Below, one piece after another: positions 13,833-21,805 of a DNA stretch of 33,408 nt. A program made the translations under genes and the position numbers. A model generated the notes under the pieces. The model did not search any database and was not told the DNA's origin. It saw nothing but the letters and a program-made list of their open reading frames with translations. The stretch's first letter is position 1. Every line of letters starts with the position of its first letter. This DNA is from Vibrio sp. 99-8-1 (GTDB taxonomy: Bacteria > Pseudomonadota > Gammaproteobacteria > Enterobacterales > Vibrionaceae), in assembly GCF_013114595.1 (NCBI RefSeq), contig NZ_VTXE01000044.1, positions 1 to 33,408 of the forward strand. The letters run 5' to 3'.

Positions 13833-14942
13833 TTAAACGACCATATTTCTTCCGCTGCTTTTCGCCTTATAAAGCGCCTCATCAACGCTATTTAAGTAAA
13901 CACTGTAGTCATCACCTAGCTGAGGAATTTGGCTAAATACACCAATAGAGGTGGTTAACTGGTGAGTTAAACCTTTTTCAGTGTGAGATATAGTGATCTT
14001 CTCAATACTTTCTCTGATTTGTTCAGCTAGCTTGAATACCTCTGGGGTGCTAGAGCCAGATACAACCACTAAAAACTCCTCTCCTCCGATTCGAAACACA
14101 AAATCACCCGCTCTCTTACAAAGACTTGAGACTGTGGCGCTAACTTTCATAATAGCTTCATCACCTTTCGAATGACCCAGCGAATCGTTTATAGATTTAA
14201 AGTGGTCTAAGTCTAGAGCAATAAAGCTAAGTAGCCGCTGATCCCGAATAGCTCGTTGCATCTCGGTATCAATCATCATATTAAAATATCGACGATTAAA
14301 TAATCCTGACAACTCATCAGTAATCGCTATCTGCTCCAGTTTGTCATTTAAAGTCCGTAACTCTTCTTCTACTTTTACGCGCTTATGCCTTTCACGAATC
14401 AATTCAATCGCATGAGAAGAGAGCTCATCATACATACTGAGGACTGTCTCTATTAGTATGCTGGTAGAGCCTTTCATCTGTTTTTCTGCGGAGTTTTTAG
14501 CTTCTGAAAAGCTTTGACCACTCATAACGCCTTGTACCACAAAGCTCATTTTTTTATCGTCATCTAATATGTGGAATGCCAACCATCGTATTAGAAACTG
14601 AATTATGCTTTCCGTTATGTCCTGCCATATCCTATCTGAAGCATCTTCTTTGATCTTCATAACATTGGGTAGAAATGATGAATGGCTTAAACTGTGAGAG
14701 TTAATCCATGCGTCTTCTGGGAAGTATTCGTTCCAGATCTTCTCTTCTTCAGTAAAATGATAAGACGCATAGTCAGCTAGTTTTTTGAATACAGCAGAGA
14801 CTTCCACCGGGTTATCGTAGACAAGAGTATTAGCGAGTTGATTTAGTATTGAAACAAGCTCTTTATGCTGATCGTCAATAGCTTCTATTCCGGTTTCAAA
14901 GTTGCGATTCCATGGAAAAACCACAATATCTTTATATGACAT
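13833..14942 (-). CDS. Bacteriohemerythrin-diguanylate cyclase
   Basis: This 369 aa cytoplasmic signalling protein has an N-terminal hemerythrin domain (residues about 8-135), with iron-ligand motifs IDDQHKELV, ASYHFTEEE, H-x-x-x-H in SHSLSHSSF and LAFHILDDD. A coiled-coil linker (about 165-205) and a GGDEF domain follow. The active site reads GGEEF (FRIGGEEFLVV), which is catalytically competent, and RAGD five residues upstream forms the RxxD inhibitory site for c-di-GMP. Such fusions couple the di-iron oxygen/redox state of the hemerythrin domain to c-di-GMP synthesis, as described for a Vibrio cholerae homologue. It appears monocistronic. The start at ATG 14942 fits the usual MSYKDIVVFPWNxxFExGI beginning. 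Confidence 0.92.
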   Translation of the reverse strand: MSYKDIVVFPWNRNFETGIEAIDDQHKELVSILNQLANTLVYDNPVEVSAVFKKLADYASYHFTEEEKIWNEYFPEDAWINSHSLSHSSFLPNVMKIKEDASDRIWQDITESIIQFLIRWLAFHILDDDKKMSFVVQGVMSGQSFSEAKNSAEKQMKGSTSILIETVLSMYDELSSHAIELIRERHKRVKVEEELRTLNDKLEQIAITDELSGLFNRRYFNMMIDTEMQRAIRDQRLLSFIALDLDHFKSINDSLGHSKGDEAIMKVSATVSSLCKRAGDFVFRIGGEEFLVVVSGSSTPEVFKLAEQIRESIEKITISHTEKGLTHQLTTSIGVFSQIPQLGDDYSVYLNSVDEALYKAKSSGRNMVV

Positions 14943-15157
14943 TATTGATCCAAATTCGTTGAGCGTTTCTTACAGAAGTTTTGCTTCCACACTATATGCT
15001 GGGAGTTTATCCGAACCATAAACTAAATCAAATACATATTAAGTCTATCCTATTGATAATCATATAGTTAAAGAAGCTATAAATTGTCTATCGGAAACAA
15101 CTTTTCCTCCTCCTCGCTCACCATTTAACAAGATCAAATCAAGAAACTTGAAAAAAC

Positions 15158-15225
15158 TTAAAAGGACACACACCAAATACCTCAACTGAGAACTTGATAA
15201 GAACTTAAAAGGACAGGCACTTTAA
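15158..15225 (+). repeat. Two REP-like motifs (GGACACACACC and GGACAGGCAC)
   Basis: TTAAAAGGACACACACC (15158-15174) is followed about 45 nt later by the variant TTAAAAGGACAGGCACTTTA (15205-15224), each after a repeated AAC-TTG/TTAAAA context. The surrounding intergenic region (14943-15632) otherwise holds only the regulatory candidates listed below. Confidence 0.6.
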
Positions 15226-15510
15226 AATATATTTAAATCAAATTGTTATAGAGAACAACCTTCATTTCTCACATGCTGAGTTAGTAAGTTAACGGATAAC
15301 GCTAATCGATTCCTCTTTTCAGCTTTATAAGCCATTAGGTCGTGATCATCCAAGTATCTACTTAACTTTTCACTTTCGTATTCTCGCCAAAAAATCCAAC
15401 TTAAACCTGAAAAACACAGCTAACGTCCAGAGTGTGGATTTTAAAGTGTTAAGCACAAACAGAGCTACCAACTCATTTAGATAGAACAAAAAAGTATTAT
15501 GAAATCGAAT

Positions 15511-15532
15511 TAATAAAGCTTATACTTTATTA
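15511..15532. promoter_or_regulatory. Inverted repeat TAATAAAG-N6-CTTTATTA upstream of the SQR-like gene
   Basis: A perfect 8-bp inverted repeat with a CTTATA spacer lies about 100 nt upstream of the SQR-like start. Its symmetry and size suit a dimeric repressor of the ArsR/SqrR type, which often controls sulfide oxidation genes, but no such regulator is encoded nearby. A leader hairpin CCATCC (15586-15591)/GGATGG (15605-15610) follows. Confidence 0.35.
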
Positions 15533-15632
15533 GCAAATACTTATTTAGAAAAATATCAATTGATTTACTATTTATGGAGCCCTGGCCATCCTCTTCTATG
15601 TATTGGATGGTTGATTCAAAAGGAATTTGAAA

Positions 15633-16949
15633 ATGACGTTAACAAGAAGAACATTACTAAAATCTGCTGCTGGGATAGGTGCACTAGGAGCGATTGGTCT
15701 CTCTTACAATCAACTTAATAAAGTTGATACCAAAGCTAATATTGTCATCGTTGGCGGTGGAGCTGCAGGTATTGGTGTTGCCAATATGCTCTCTCGATAC
15801 CTCGACGGTGCAAAAATCACCGTTATCGAGCCGAGATCATTTCATTGGTATCAACCGGGTCAAACTCTTTTACTGGCAGGTGCATATACCACTGAAAATG
15901 ATGTAGTAAGCCCAATAGATAAATATATTGATGAAAATATCATTCTAAAACAGGATAAAGTATCTGAGTTACTTCCTGACTCAAATACGGTAAAAACCGA
16001 AAGCGGTGAGTCTATCCAATATGACTATTTGATCGTCTCAACTGGGTTGGAGTTACGCTACGATCTTATTGAAGGCCTAGATACCAATGAAATTGGACGA
16101 AATAACATAACAAGTATTTACTATAGTCCAGAAGCAGGTATCGCAAGCTTTAAGCAAGCACAGCAATTTGTTGAAAACTCAGCAAACGGTAATGCACTAT
16201 TTACACGGCCTCAAGGTGCGATGAAGTGTGCAGGGGCACCAATGAAAGCAACAAACTTAGTGGAGTTTTTTGCCCAAGAGTCCGGTAACAGATCCAACTT
16301 CAATTTCCAGTACTTTACTTCTGAAGCGCAACTATTCTCAGTTAAACCATTTGATCAAAAGCTAAAAGAAGTTTGGAAAAAACGTGATATTTCAGCCAAC
16401 TATGAACATGTGTTAACCGCAGTTGATAGCAGTGCTAAAACAGCAACATTTAAGACAAAAGATGGCTTAAACAAAACACACGACTGGGATTTCATTCATG
16501 TGGTTCCACCGATGACACCACCAAAAGTGGTTCGTGACTCAGCATTAGCGGACTCTTCGTCATACAAAGGCTACATGGAAGTGGATAAGTACACTCTGCA
16601 ACACAAGCGCTACAGTAATGTGTTTGGCATCGGAGATTGTGTTGGCACGCCTATAGGTAAAACAGCGGCCTCAGTAAAATCGCAAATCCCAGTGGTTACA
16701 GAAAATCTTTGTTCGATATTAGAGGGACGAGAGCCAAGTGCTAAATGGGGCGGTTATACATCATGCCCAATGATATTGGATGTAGGCCACGCTATGCTTT
16801 GGGAATTTGATTACACTATGCAACCAATGACGGCTCTACCATTCCATGTGGTTGATCCTCTTGCCGAAAGTGAATTGGCTTGGCGAATGGAAGAAACCTT
16901 ACTACGTCCGGTATACGACGTCATGTTACATGGGTATACACCTATTTAA
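15633..16949 (+). CDS. Tat-exported sulfide:quinone oxidoreductase-like flavoprotein
   Basis: This 438 aa protein starts with a twin-arginine signal (TRRTLLKSAAGIGALGAIGL) and continues with an FAD-binding Rossmann motif (IVIVGGGAAGIGVANML). It carries SQR-family signatures: HWYQPGQTLLLAGA, AMKCAGAPMKA (first redox Cys), GIGDCVGTPIGKTAASV (FAD/quinone region) and YTSCPMI (second redox Cys). SQR enzymes oxidise sulfide to sulfane sulfur and pass electrons to the quinone pool. This one would act on the periplasmic face of the membrane. Start is ATG 15633 with AGGA 8 nt upstream; a TTG at 15627 would only add two residues. The gene is monocistronic with a good terminator. Flavocytochrome c sulfide dehydrogenase-type flavoproteins are the alternative. 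Confidence 0.85.
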   Translation: MTLTRRTLLKSAAGIGALGAIGLSYNQLNKVDTKANIVIVGGGAAGIGVANMLSRYLDGAKITVIEPRSFHWYQPGQTLLLAGAYTTENDVVSPIDKYIDENIILKQDKVSELLPDSNTVKTESGESIQYDYLIVSTGLELRYDLIEGLDTNEIGRNNITSIYYSPEAGIASFKQAQQFVENSANGNALFTRPQGAMKCAGAPMKATNLVEFFAQESGNRSNFNFQYFTSEAQLFSVKPFDQKLKEVWKKRDISANYEHVLTAVDSSAKTATFKTKDGLNKTHDWDFIHVVPPMTPPKVVRDSALADSSSYKGYMEVDKYTLQHKRYSNVFGIGDCVGTPIGKTAASVKSQIPVVTENLCSILEGREPSAKWGGYTSCPMILDVGHAMLWEFDYTMQPMTALPFHVVDPLAESELAWRMEETLLRPVYDVMLHGYTPI

Positions 16950-16967
16950 GACTGTAACCTCCACTCA

Positions 16968-17005
16968 CGTCCATTACTTCTCTTAATTCAGGTAATGGAC
17001 GTTTT
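16968..17005 (+). terminator. Rho-independent terminator of the SQR-like gene
   Basis: The 10-bp stem CGTCCATTAC (16968-16977) with GTAATGGACG (16992-17001) is followed by TTTT, 19 nt after the stop codon. Confidence 0.85.
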
Positions 17006-17008
17006 ATC

Positions 17009-17059
17009 TAATTATTAGACGGTTAGAGATGATTATCTCCTCTAACCGTCTAATAATTA
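17009..17059. repeat. Perfect 20-bp inverted repeat after the SQR terminator
   Basis: The arms 17009-17028 and 17040-17059 are exact reverse complements (core AGACGGTTAGAG / CTCTAACCGTCT), separated by 11 nt. It lies directly after the SQR terminator and has no T-run of its own. It could be a second terminator or attenuator, a protein-binding site, or a cruciform-forming mobile repeat. Confidence 0.75.
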
Positions 17060-17075
17060 ACGTTGACAATTTAAA

Positions 17076-17120
17076 GAGGACATAAAGGACATAAAGGACA
17101 TAAAGAGGACACACACTTAA
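17076..17120 (+). repeat. Short tandem repeat AGGACATAA leading into a REP-like motif
   Basis: Three tandem AGGACATAA units (about 17077-17105) run into AGAGGACACACACTTAA. They look like slippage expansion of the start of the REP-like motif. Confidence 0.65.
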
Positions 17121-17177
17121 ATATTTGTCCAACGAACAGGCAAGCTATCGACTTGTACATTTTTCCTAAATTAATTG

Positions 17178-17708
17178 TTAGTCTACAACTCTTAAAGAAG
17201 CCATAATTTTATTACCAATACTTACCCACGGATCAGACAGTTCGACTGTTGTATTAAATGAAACGATCAAAAATCGACCACTAACAGACGTGCCATATAT
17301 AATATTATGAATTTTTGTGTCTATAGCTGGAGTAACCAACTCCAGAACCATGAAGCCATGGCCGTTTTGCTCGATAATTTCGTCCCTAATCCATGTAGCT
17401 GACGGATATATATTGTGGAAACTCTTTGATACTTCTTCATAAACTGCTTTCAAATCTGATGGCCGCATAGCAGAACCAGTATGATTAAACACAACAGATA
17501 CACTACCTGTTTCGTCGCTTAGAGCTTCTGTCGGTCTTCTACTACTAGGGAATTTAAGGTTTAGCATCTCTGTTGACATCGGAGCAAACTTCTTAGGTAC
17601 TTGAAGAACAACCTTGCCATTTAGTGCTTCAAACTCAACAAGTTCCACCGCAAATGAAGCTGCACTACTCATAAATAGAGCAAAAACAATTAGTACTTTT
17701 TTCATCAT
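17178..17708 (-). CDS. Small exported protein of unknown function (176 aa)
   Basis: A signal peptide (MMKKVLIVFALFMSSAASFA) is followed by about 155 mature residues. The mature part alternates strands and helices (VELVEFEALNGKVVLQVPKKF, SVSVVFNHTGSAM, LKAVYEEVSKSFHNIYPSATW, GHGFMVLELVTPAIDTKIHNIIY, RFLIVSFNTTVEL). This resembles the PsbP/DcrB-like fold of small periplasmic proteins, but I cannot place it in a named family. It has no cysteines in the mature part. AGAGGAAAT precedes the ATG pair; either Met could initiate. It is flanked by REP-like repeats on both sides and is monocistronic. Confidence 0.72.
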   Translation of the reverse strand: MMKKVLIVFALFMSSAASFAVELVEFEALNGKVVLQVPKKFAPMSTEMLNLKFPSSRRPTEALSDETGSVSVVFNHTGSAMRPSDLKAVYEEVSKSFHNIYPSATWIRDEIIEQNGHGFMVLELVTPAIDTKIHNIIYGTSVSGRFLIVSFNTTVELSDPWVSIGNKIMASLRVVD

Positions 17709-17900
17709 ATTTCCTCTAAGCCATATTGTTCTAATATTTTATTCTGTAAGAAACGCTCCAATGGCAACCTCTCCAGGTCTCATATCAATATAATAAAACC
17801 TACTGATATTCCAATTCGATGAAACGCATTAAAACCTAATATAACAAAGAGTTAACCAATACTACACTGATTTTTAGATCATACACCTTAGCAATCGTTC

Positions 17901-17955
17901 AAGGACACACACTTCAAAAAAACGTAAGGAAATCATTCGAGGACACACACTTCAA
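17901..17955 (+). repeat. Direct repeat of REP-like motif, left flank of the Y1 transposase
   Basis: GGACACACACTTCAA followed by ACGTAAG occurs twice, starting at 17903 and 17941. The motif lies on the plus strand, opposite to the copies on the other side of the transposase gene (19.2-19.3 kb), so the pair flanks the gene as inverted repeats. The remainder of the 17709-18164 gap holds nothing else I can name. Confidence 0.7.
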
Positions 17956-18164
17956 GAAACGTAAGTGCATATGAAATGTGCTGACATTGGTGTCAACCGC
18001 GTTGTATATACTGGGCTTATATCATTTGGTTATTGGCGGTTGTTTTGTCAGGAAACTTGATATGGTGTAGCAGATAAACAGGAATTTCAGTGCACTCCAA
18101 AGCACTTTTATAGTAAAAGGAATGGAATGTGTTTTGAGATTAAGGTGAATGTGAATATTCTCAC

Positions 18165-19145
18165 TTATTCCAGTTGATAGATTTGCATCTTTTTCTTGTT
18201 CAAAGCGATCTTTGCTTTTTCAATGCAAATATAACTCCCAATTGCAGATGAACGTGTTTTTTCTAGTGCTGAGCATATCGTTATCCAGCGTGTTTGACTG
18301 AAGTTCAAACGTGTCAAAATCGGAGGAAAGCTTTTATCTAAACTGGCCTTCCCTTCTTGAATTATGCGAGCGCTCCAGTCAACTAGTTCAATGTAATCCA
18401 TCAGCCTAAGTGGAATACCTTCTTCATCTTCTCTAGGTGAACTACCCACAAATGGATGCAAGCAAGGAGCAGTAAAAACGTTGTTATTAAGCGCATTAAT
18501 TCTAGCTTTTATTGAGGTAAACTCTGAGGTCTCGGGTGTTTTAGCGACACCTGCGCGAATAGGATTTAGGTCAACATACACCATCGCAGCCGCAAGCGCT
18601 TTTTCATCTAGTAACGCCTGGCTTTTAAATCGACTTTCCCAAAAATGTCCAGTACAACTGTCTTCTCGGTTAGCTCGGCACGCAATATCGTAATTGAGCT
18701 CTTTCATAAACCAGCTCAAACTCCACAGTCTTTCCCTCCACACTTCAATAAGTTCAGCGCATTTAACTTCCTCTACTTGACTCGTTAACTGTTTGTTTAA
18801 CCAACGCTGGACAATAGCAGGCAATTTGTGCTCACGACTCCAATGTTCAACCACTTCATGCGGAGACAGAGTCACGGCTTTATCTTTGTTAATATGCAGA
18901 ACTAAATGATAGTGATTGCTCATTATGGCGTAGGCACAAACATCAATACAGTAGACTTGGGTAAGAGCATAAATTTTTTGCTCAATCCAGCCTCTGCGAT
19001 GTTCATAACTGATGTTGGTTAACTCATCTTCACCACACAAAAAACTGCGTCTTACGCAACGAGAAACGCAATGGTAGTAAGAGGTAGCGTCAACGGAGAT
19101 GAGTTGTCTTCTTGCAGTTGTCAAAGTGAAATCCGCTATAAACAT
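18165..19145 (-). CDS. REP-associated tyrosine (Y1) transposase, IS200/HUH-like
   Basis: This 326 aa single-strand HUH transposase-like enzyme shows the HxH metal-binding motif (SNHYHLVLH, H78 and H80) and the catalytic tyrosine segment MVYVDLNPIRAG (Y190). It also has the typical N-terminal YYHCVSRCVRRSFLCG and the CTGHFWESRFKSQALL block of TnpA-REP (RAYT) proteins. Such enzymes nick and rejoin single-stranded DNA at hairpin repeats and are thought to spread REP sequences. It is longer than IS200 transposase (about 150 aa) because of a C-terminal extension. The copies of the GGACACACACTT motif flanking it on both sides, and many others in the window, are its likely substrates. The gene appears intact. 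Confidence 0.88.
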   Translation of the reverse strand: MFIADFTLTTARRQLISVDATSYYHCVSRCVRRSFLCGEDELTNISYEHRRGWIEQKIYALTQVYCIDVCAYAIMSNHYHLVLHINKDKAVTLSPHEVVEHWSREHKLPAIVQRWLNKQLTSQVEEVKCAELIEVWRERLWSLSWFMKELNYDIACRANREDSCTGHFWESRFKSQALLDEKALAAAMVYVDLNPIRAGVAKTPETSEFTSIKARINALNNNVFTAPCLHPFVGSSPREDEEGIPLRLMDYIELVDWSARIIQEGKASLDKSFPPILTRLNFSQTRWITICSALEKTRSSAIGSYICIEKAKIALNKKKMQIYQLE

Positions 19146-19200
19146 TAATTGACGTTAACCTATCAATGATTGATCAGTTGAACTGCCGCTCAATAGACAA

Positions 19201-19300
19201 TTTCGACAAAATCAAACTTATTTCATACTTATGATGTGTGTCCTTGATCTTTAATTTCGGCAAAATCAAACTTATTTCATACTTATGGTGTATATCCTTG
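19201..19300 (-). repeat. 54-nt direct repeat with REP-like motif, right flank of the Y1 transposase
   Basis: A segment starting TTTCGACAAAATCAAACTTA at 19201 is repeated at 19255 with few changes. Each unit ends in a GGTGTGTGTCCTTG-type motif (GATGTGTGTCCTTG and GGTGTATATCCTTG). Confidence 0.75.
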
Positions 19301-19319
19301 CTCTTCTCCTTGCTTTTCT

Positions 19320-20144
19320 TCACTTAAGATCTTCTTGATAAGCTTTTAAACTTTCATTAATGACACGCTCAATATCCCCTGACTTTTGCATATCTAGTAT
19401 TATTTGATTGAATTTATTAACAAAATCATTTTTGTATGGATACATATCAAGGTTTTCATTCGTAAACCCTAAGTACCCTCTTTGGTGATTAACAATTGGT
19501 CCCATAAATATATTCTCAGCAAGCGTCTTGTATTCTAAAGAGGCTTTAAGATAGTTCAGTTCTACCTCAAGAGCACTAGCTTCATCTACATAACAATCAA
19601 TACGGCCATTGCCAACCATCAACATCAAGTTGTGATTACTGTCTTGTAGCTCTATAACCTTAATCTTCTTTTGTTCAATAGCTTCCTGAAAACTTTCGCC
19701 GCCAATTAAATACCCTAAACTTCTACCAATTGAAGCGCCGTAAAAGTCTTCTGGCCAACGTTCTCTAGATTTGCCAAAAAAGTCTTTATGACAAACTAAT
19801 CGAGTCTTTTCTTCCAAAATAGGAACGGAGTACGACATATAAGGTCTTGTTTTGGGATGATAATAAGGGGGAAATAGTGCAAATGCCTTACCATACTTAA
19901 GAATGTGTAATCCTCTTTTCCACGGGACAGGCACTATCTTTATGTCATAGCCATCCATTCTATCAAAGGCGTTTCTTAAAATGGTGGGATAAATACCAAC
20001 AAATCTACCATCTTGTTGCCATGAAAAAGGAGGGTAATAACCGTCACCATAAACTGTAACGGAGATATCCTCCTTTGCTTGTAAGCTAAATGAGAGAAAA
20101 AGTACCAATACAGCCCGAGTTAACGTTATTTTTATGTTCGTCAT
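19320..20144 (-). CDS. Periplasmic family 3 solute-binding protein
   Basis: The product is about 274 aa with an N-terminal signal peptide (ITLTRAVLVLFLSFSLQA). A type-2 periplasmic binding fold follows, with the domain start VTVYGDGYYPPFSWQQDGRFVGIYPTILRNAF, hinge strands LVCHKDFFG and IDCYVDEASALEVEL, and the C-terminal helix FNQIILDMQKSGDIERVINESL. These features mark the SBP_bac_3 family, which binds amino acids or other small polar ligands. No ABC permease or ATPase is adjacent, so it may be an orphan receptor rather than a transporter component. ATG 20144 is preferred; the longer frame begins with TTG at 20153. No strong ribosome site is visible for either. Confidence 0.83.
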   Translation of the reverse strand: MTNIKITLTRAVLVLFLSFSLQAKEDISVTVYGDGYYPPFSWQQDGRFVGIYPTILRNAFDRMDGYDIKIVPVPWKRGLHILKYGKAFALFPPYYHPKTRPYMSYSVPILEEKTRLVCHKDFFGKSRERWPEDFYGASIGRSLGYLIGGESFQEAIEQKKIKVIELQDSNHNLMLMVGNGRIDCYVDEASALEVELNYLKASLEYKTLAENIFMGPIVNHQRGYLGFTNENLDMYPYKNDFVNKFNQIILDMQKSGDIERVINESLKAYQEDLK

Positions 20145-20306
20145 CAGCTTCAATAGAAACGTAGTATTAACTCAAGTCTAGTCTCTAAATGGCTTTTCTA
20201 CACGCTATTAACTAACCAATTTGTTAATTGGATTACTGAAGCTCTTCGCCTTTGTCCACTACACCATCCATTTCGTAAAAATTGCTCTTTCGATCTGATC
20301 TCATTT

Positions 20307-20319
20307 GGTGTGTGTCCCC
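20307..20319 (-). repeat. REP-like GGTGTGTGTCCCC motif
   Basis: GGTGTGTGTCCCCG is followed by a short direct duplication, CGTTCAATCAA...CGTTCAATCAA (20318-20342), at the 3' end of the yegD-like gene. Confidence 0.6.
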
Positions 20320-20339
20320 GTTCAATCAATCCCGTTCAA

Positions 20340-21692
20340 TCAACGGAAACATAAATCAGACCAGCGCGCTAAGCCTGCGGTAACGGATCCAAAGTAATCG
20401 CCACTGACGATTGGAATGTCGGGAAACACTGCTTTAATTGATTGTCTTAGCATTGGTGAGCGAGCAGAGCCGCCGGTTAGATAGACAACATCCGGTTTTG
20501 TGGCTGCTTGTCGCTGAATATCATTAATAAGCGCTCGTATTTTATTAAAAGGGGCTTCAACTGCTTCGGCCACCTGCTGCTGTGTCACACCAACATTAAT
20601 CTGTTCTTTCAGTAGATCTAATGTTGCTTCATGGCTAATCTCACTTCCCAAGGCAATCTTTGTTTTTTCAGCTTGCTGAACAATACTATGGCCGAGCGTA
20701 CCTTGGTGAACATAAGCTAACCGAGCTAGCTTTTCTGCATTTACCGCGTTTTTCTGTAACTCTTTTATCTGCTTTAGATTATCAAGATTGTAAAAATCTC
20801 TCTGCGCGACAACATCATTGATTGCGATACAGTTCCAAAACGGAGGAATGGGTACAGGTAAGCCTGATAATTGCAAAGTTCCTAATCCAAACTCCGGCAT
20901 AAACCTCTTAAAAGCGATGGCGATATCCAAGTCGTTGCCACCGGTAGATCGTCCACGGTGAGCCAGTAATGAGTCTGCTCGTTCCGTTCTGTTCCGCCAG
21001 CTCGGCCCCATACGAATTAAAGAACAGTCCGACGTACCACCACCAATATCGATGACTAAAACCATTTTGTCTGATGTCAGCGTCGACTCATATTCAAAAC
21101 CCGCCGCGACAGGCTCATATTGAAACTCAACATGCTTAAACCCTGCCCGTTTAGCCGCTCTCGTCATTATGTTAATTGCCTGCTGGTTAGATTTCTCTCC
21201 GCCTCGGCTATGGTAGTTTATTGGTCTGCCAATCATGACATCGGTGGCAGGTGCATCTAAGATATGTTCTGTTTTCTGCTTGATATTAGCCATCATGGCG
21301 CAAACAAGATCTTCAAAGAACGAGATTTGCATATCTCGTAAGCCTAATGTGCCGAGAAACGACTTTGGTGACTTAACAAAGTAGACAAACCTGGGGTCTT
21401 CCAGATAATTCTCAAGGGCTGATTGACCAAAGTGAACATCATCAGCGAGTATCTTTAGCCCCTCTTCACGGTTGGTTTTAATTGCTCTACGAAGAAGAGT
21501 TTCACCATTCTCATCTAAAGGGGATATTCCCAAGCTTCGAAATAGATACTCAGAGATCGCTTCTGCACTTGGAGCGCTAAGGGTAGAAGGGACATAGAAA
21601 TCACCGCCAGACAGCGGAAGCAAGTGCATTTTATTGTCAAAATAACGCGCAACCGAACAGTTTGCAGTACCAAAATCAAAACCAATAGACAT
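20340..21692 (-). CDS. yegD: YegD-like Hsp70-family protein
   Basis: This 450 aa actin-fold ATPase is related to DnaK but lacks the substrate-binding domain. Phosphate 1 motif is SIGFDFGTANCSVA at the N-terminus, phosphate 2 is MVLVIDIGGGTSDCSL (about residue 210) and the adenosine motif is DVVYLTGGSARSPMLRQSI near the C-terminus. Length and motifs match Escherichia coli YegD, a chaperone-like protein with poorly defined role. The ATG at 21692 has AAGG 8 nt upstream. It lies 113 nt downstream of the MDR oxidoreductase gene on the same strand, with no clear terminator between. Confidence 0.9.
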   Translation of the reverse strand: MSIGFDFGTANCSVARYFDNKMHLLPLSGGDFYVPSTLSAPSAEAISEYLFRSLGISPLDENGETLLRRAIKTNREEGLKILADDVHFGQSALENYLEDPRFVYFVKSPKSFLGTLGLRDMQISFFEDLVCAMMANIKQKTEHILDAPATDVMIGRPINYHSRGGEKSNQQAINIMTRAAKRAGFKHVEFQYEPVAAGFEYESTLTSDKMVLVIDIGGGTSDCSLIRMGPSWRNRTERADSLLAHRGRSTGGNDLDIAIAFKRFMPEFGLGTLQLSGLPVPIPPFWNCIAINDVVAQRDFYNLDNLKQIKELQKNAVNAEKLARLAYVHQGTLGHSIVQQAEKTKIALGSEISHEATLDLLKEQINVGVTQQQVAEAVEAPFNKIRALINDIQRQAATKPDVVYLTGGSARSPMLRQSIKAVFPDIPIVSGDYFGSVTAGLARWSDLCFR

Positions 21693-21805
21693 ATGTAAAC
21701 CTTATTGCGGTCAGCGACAAAACCGTGCAGTTTAAAGATTTTATTAGTACTTTTGAAGTCACTCTTTTTACTCTTGAATATATAGGTCATGTTAATCTGA
21801 TAGAG

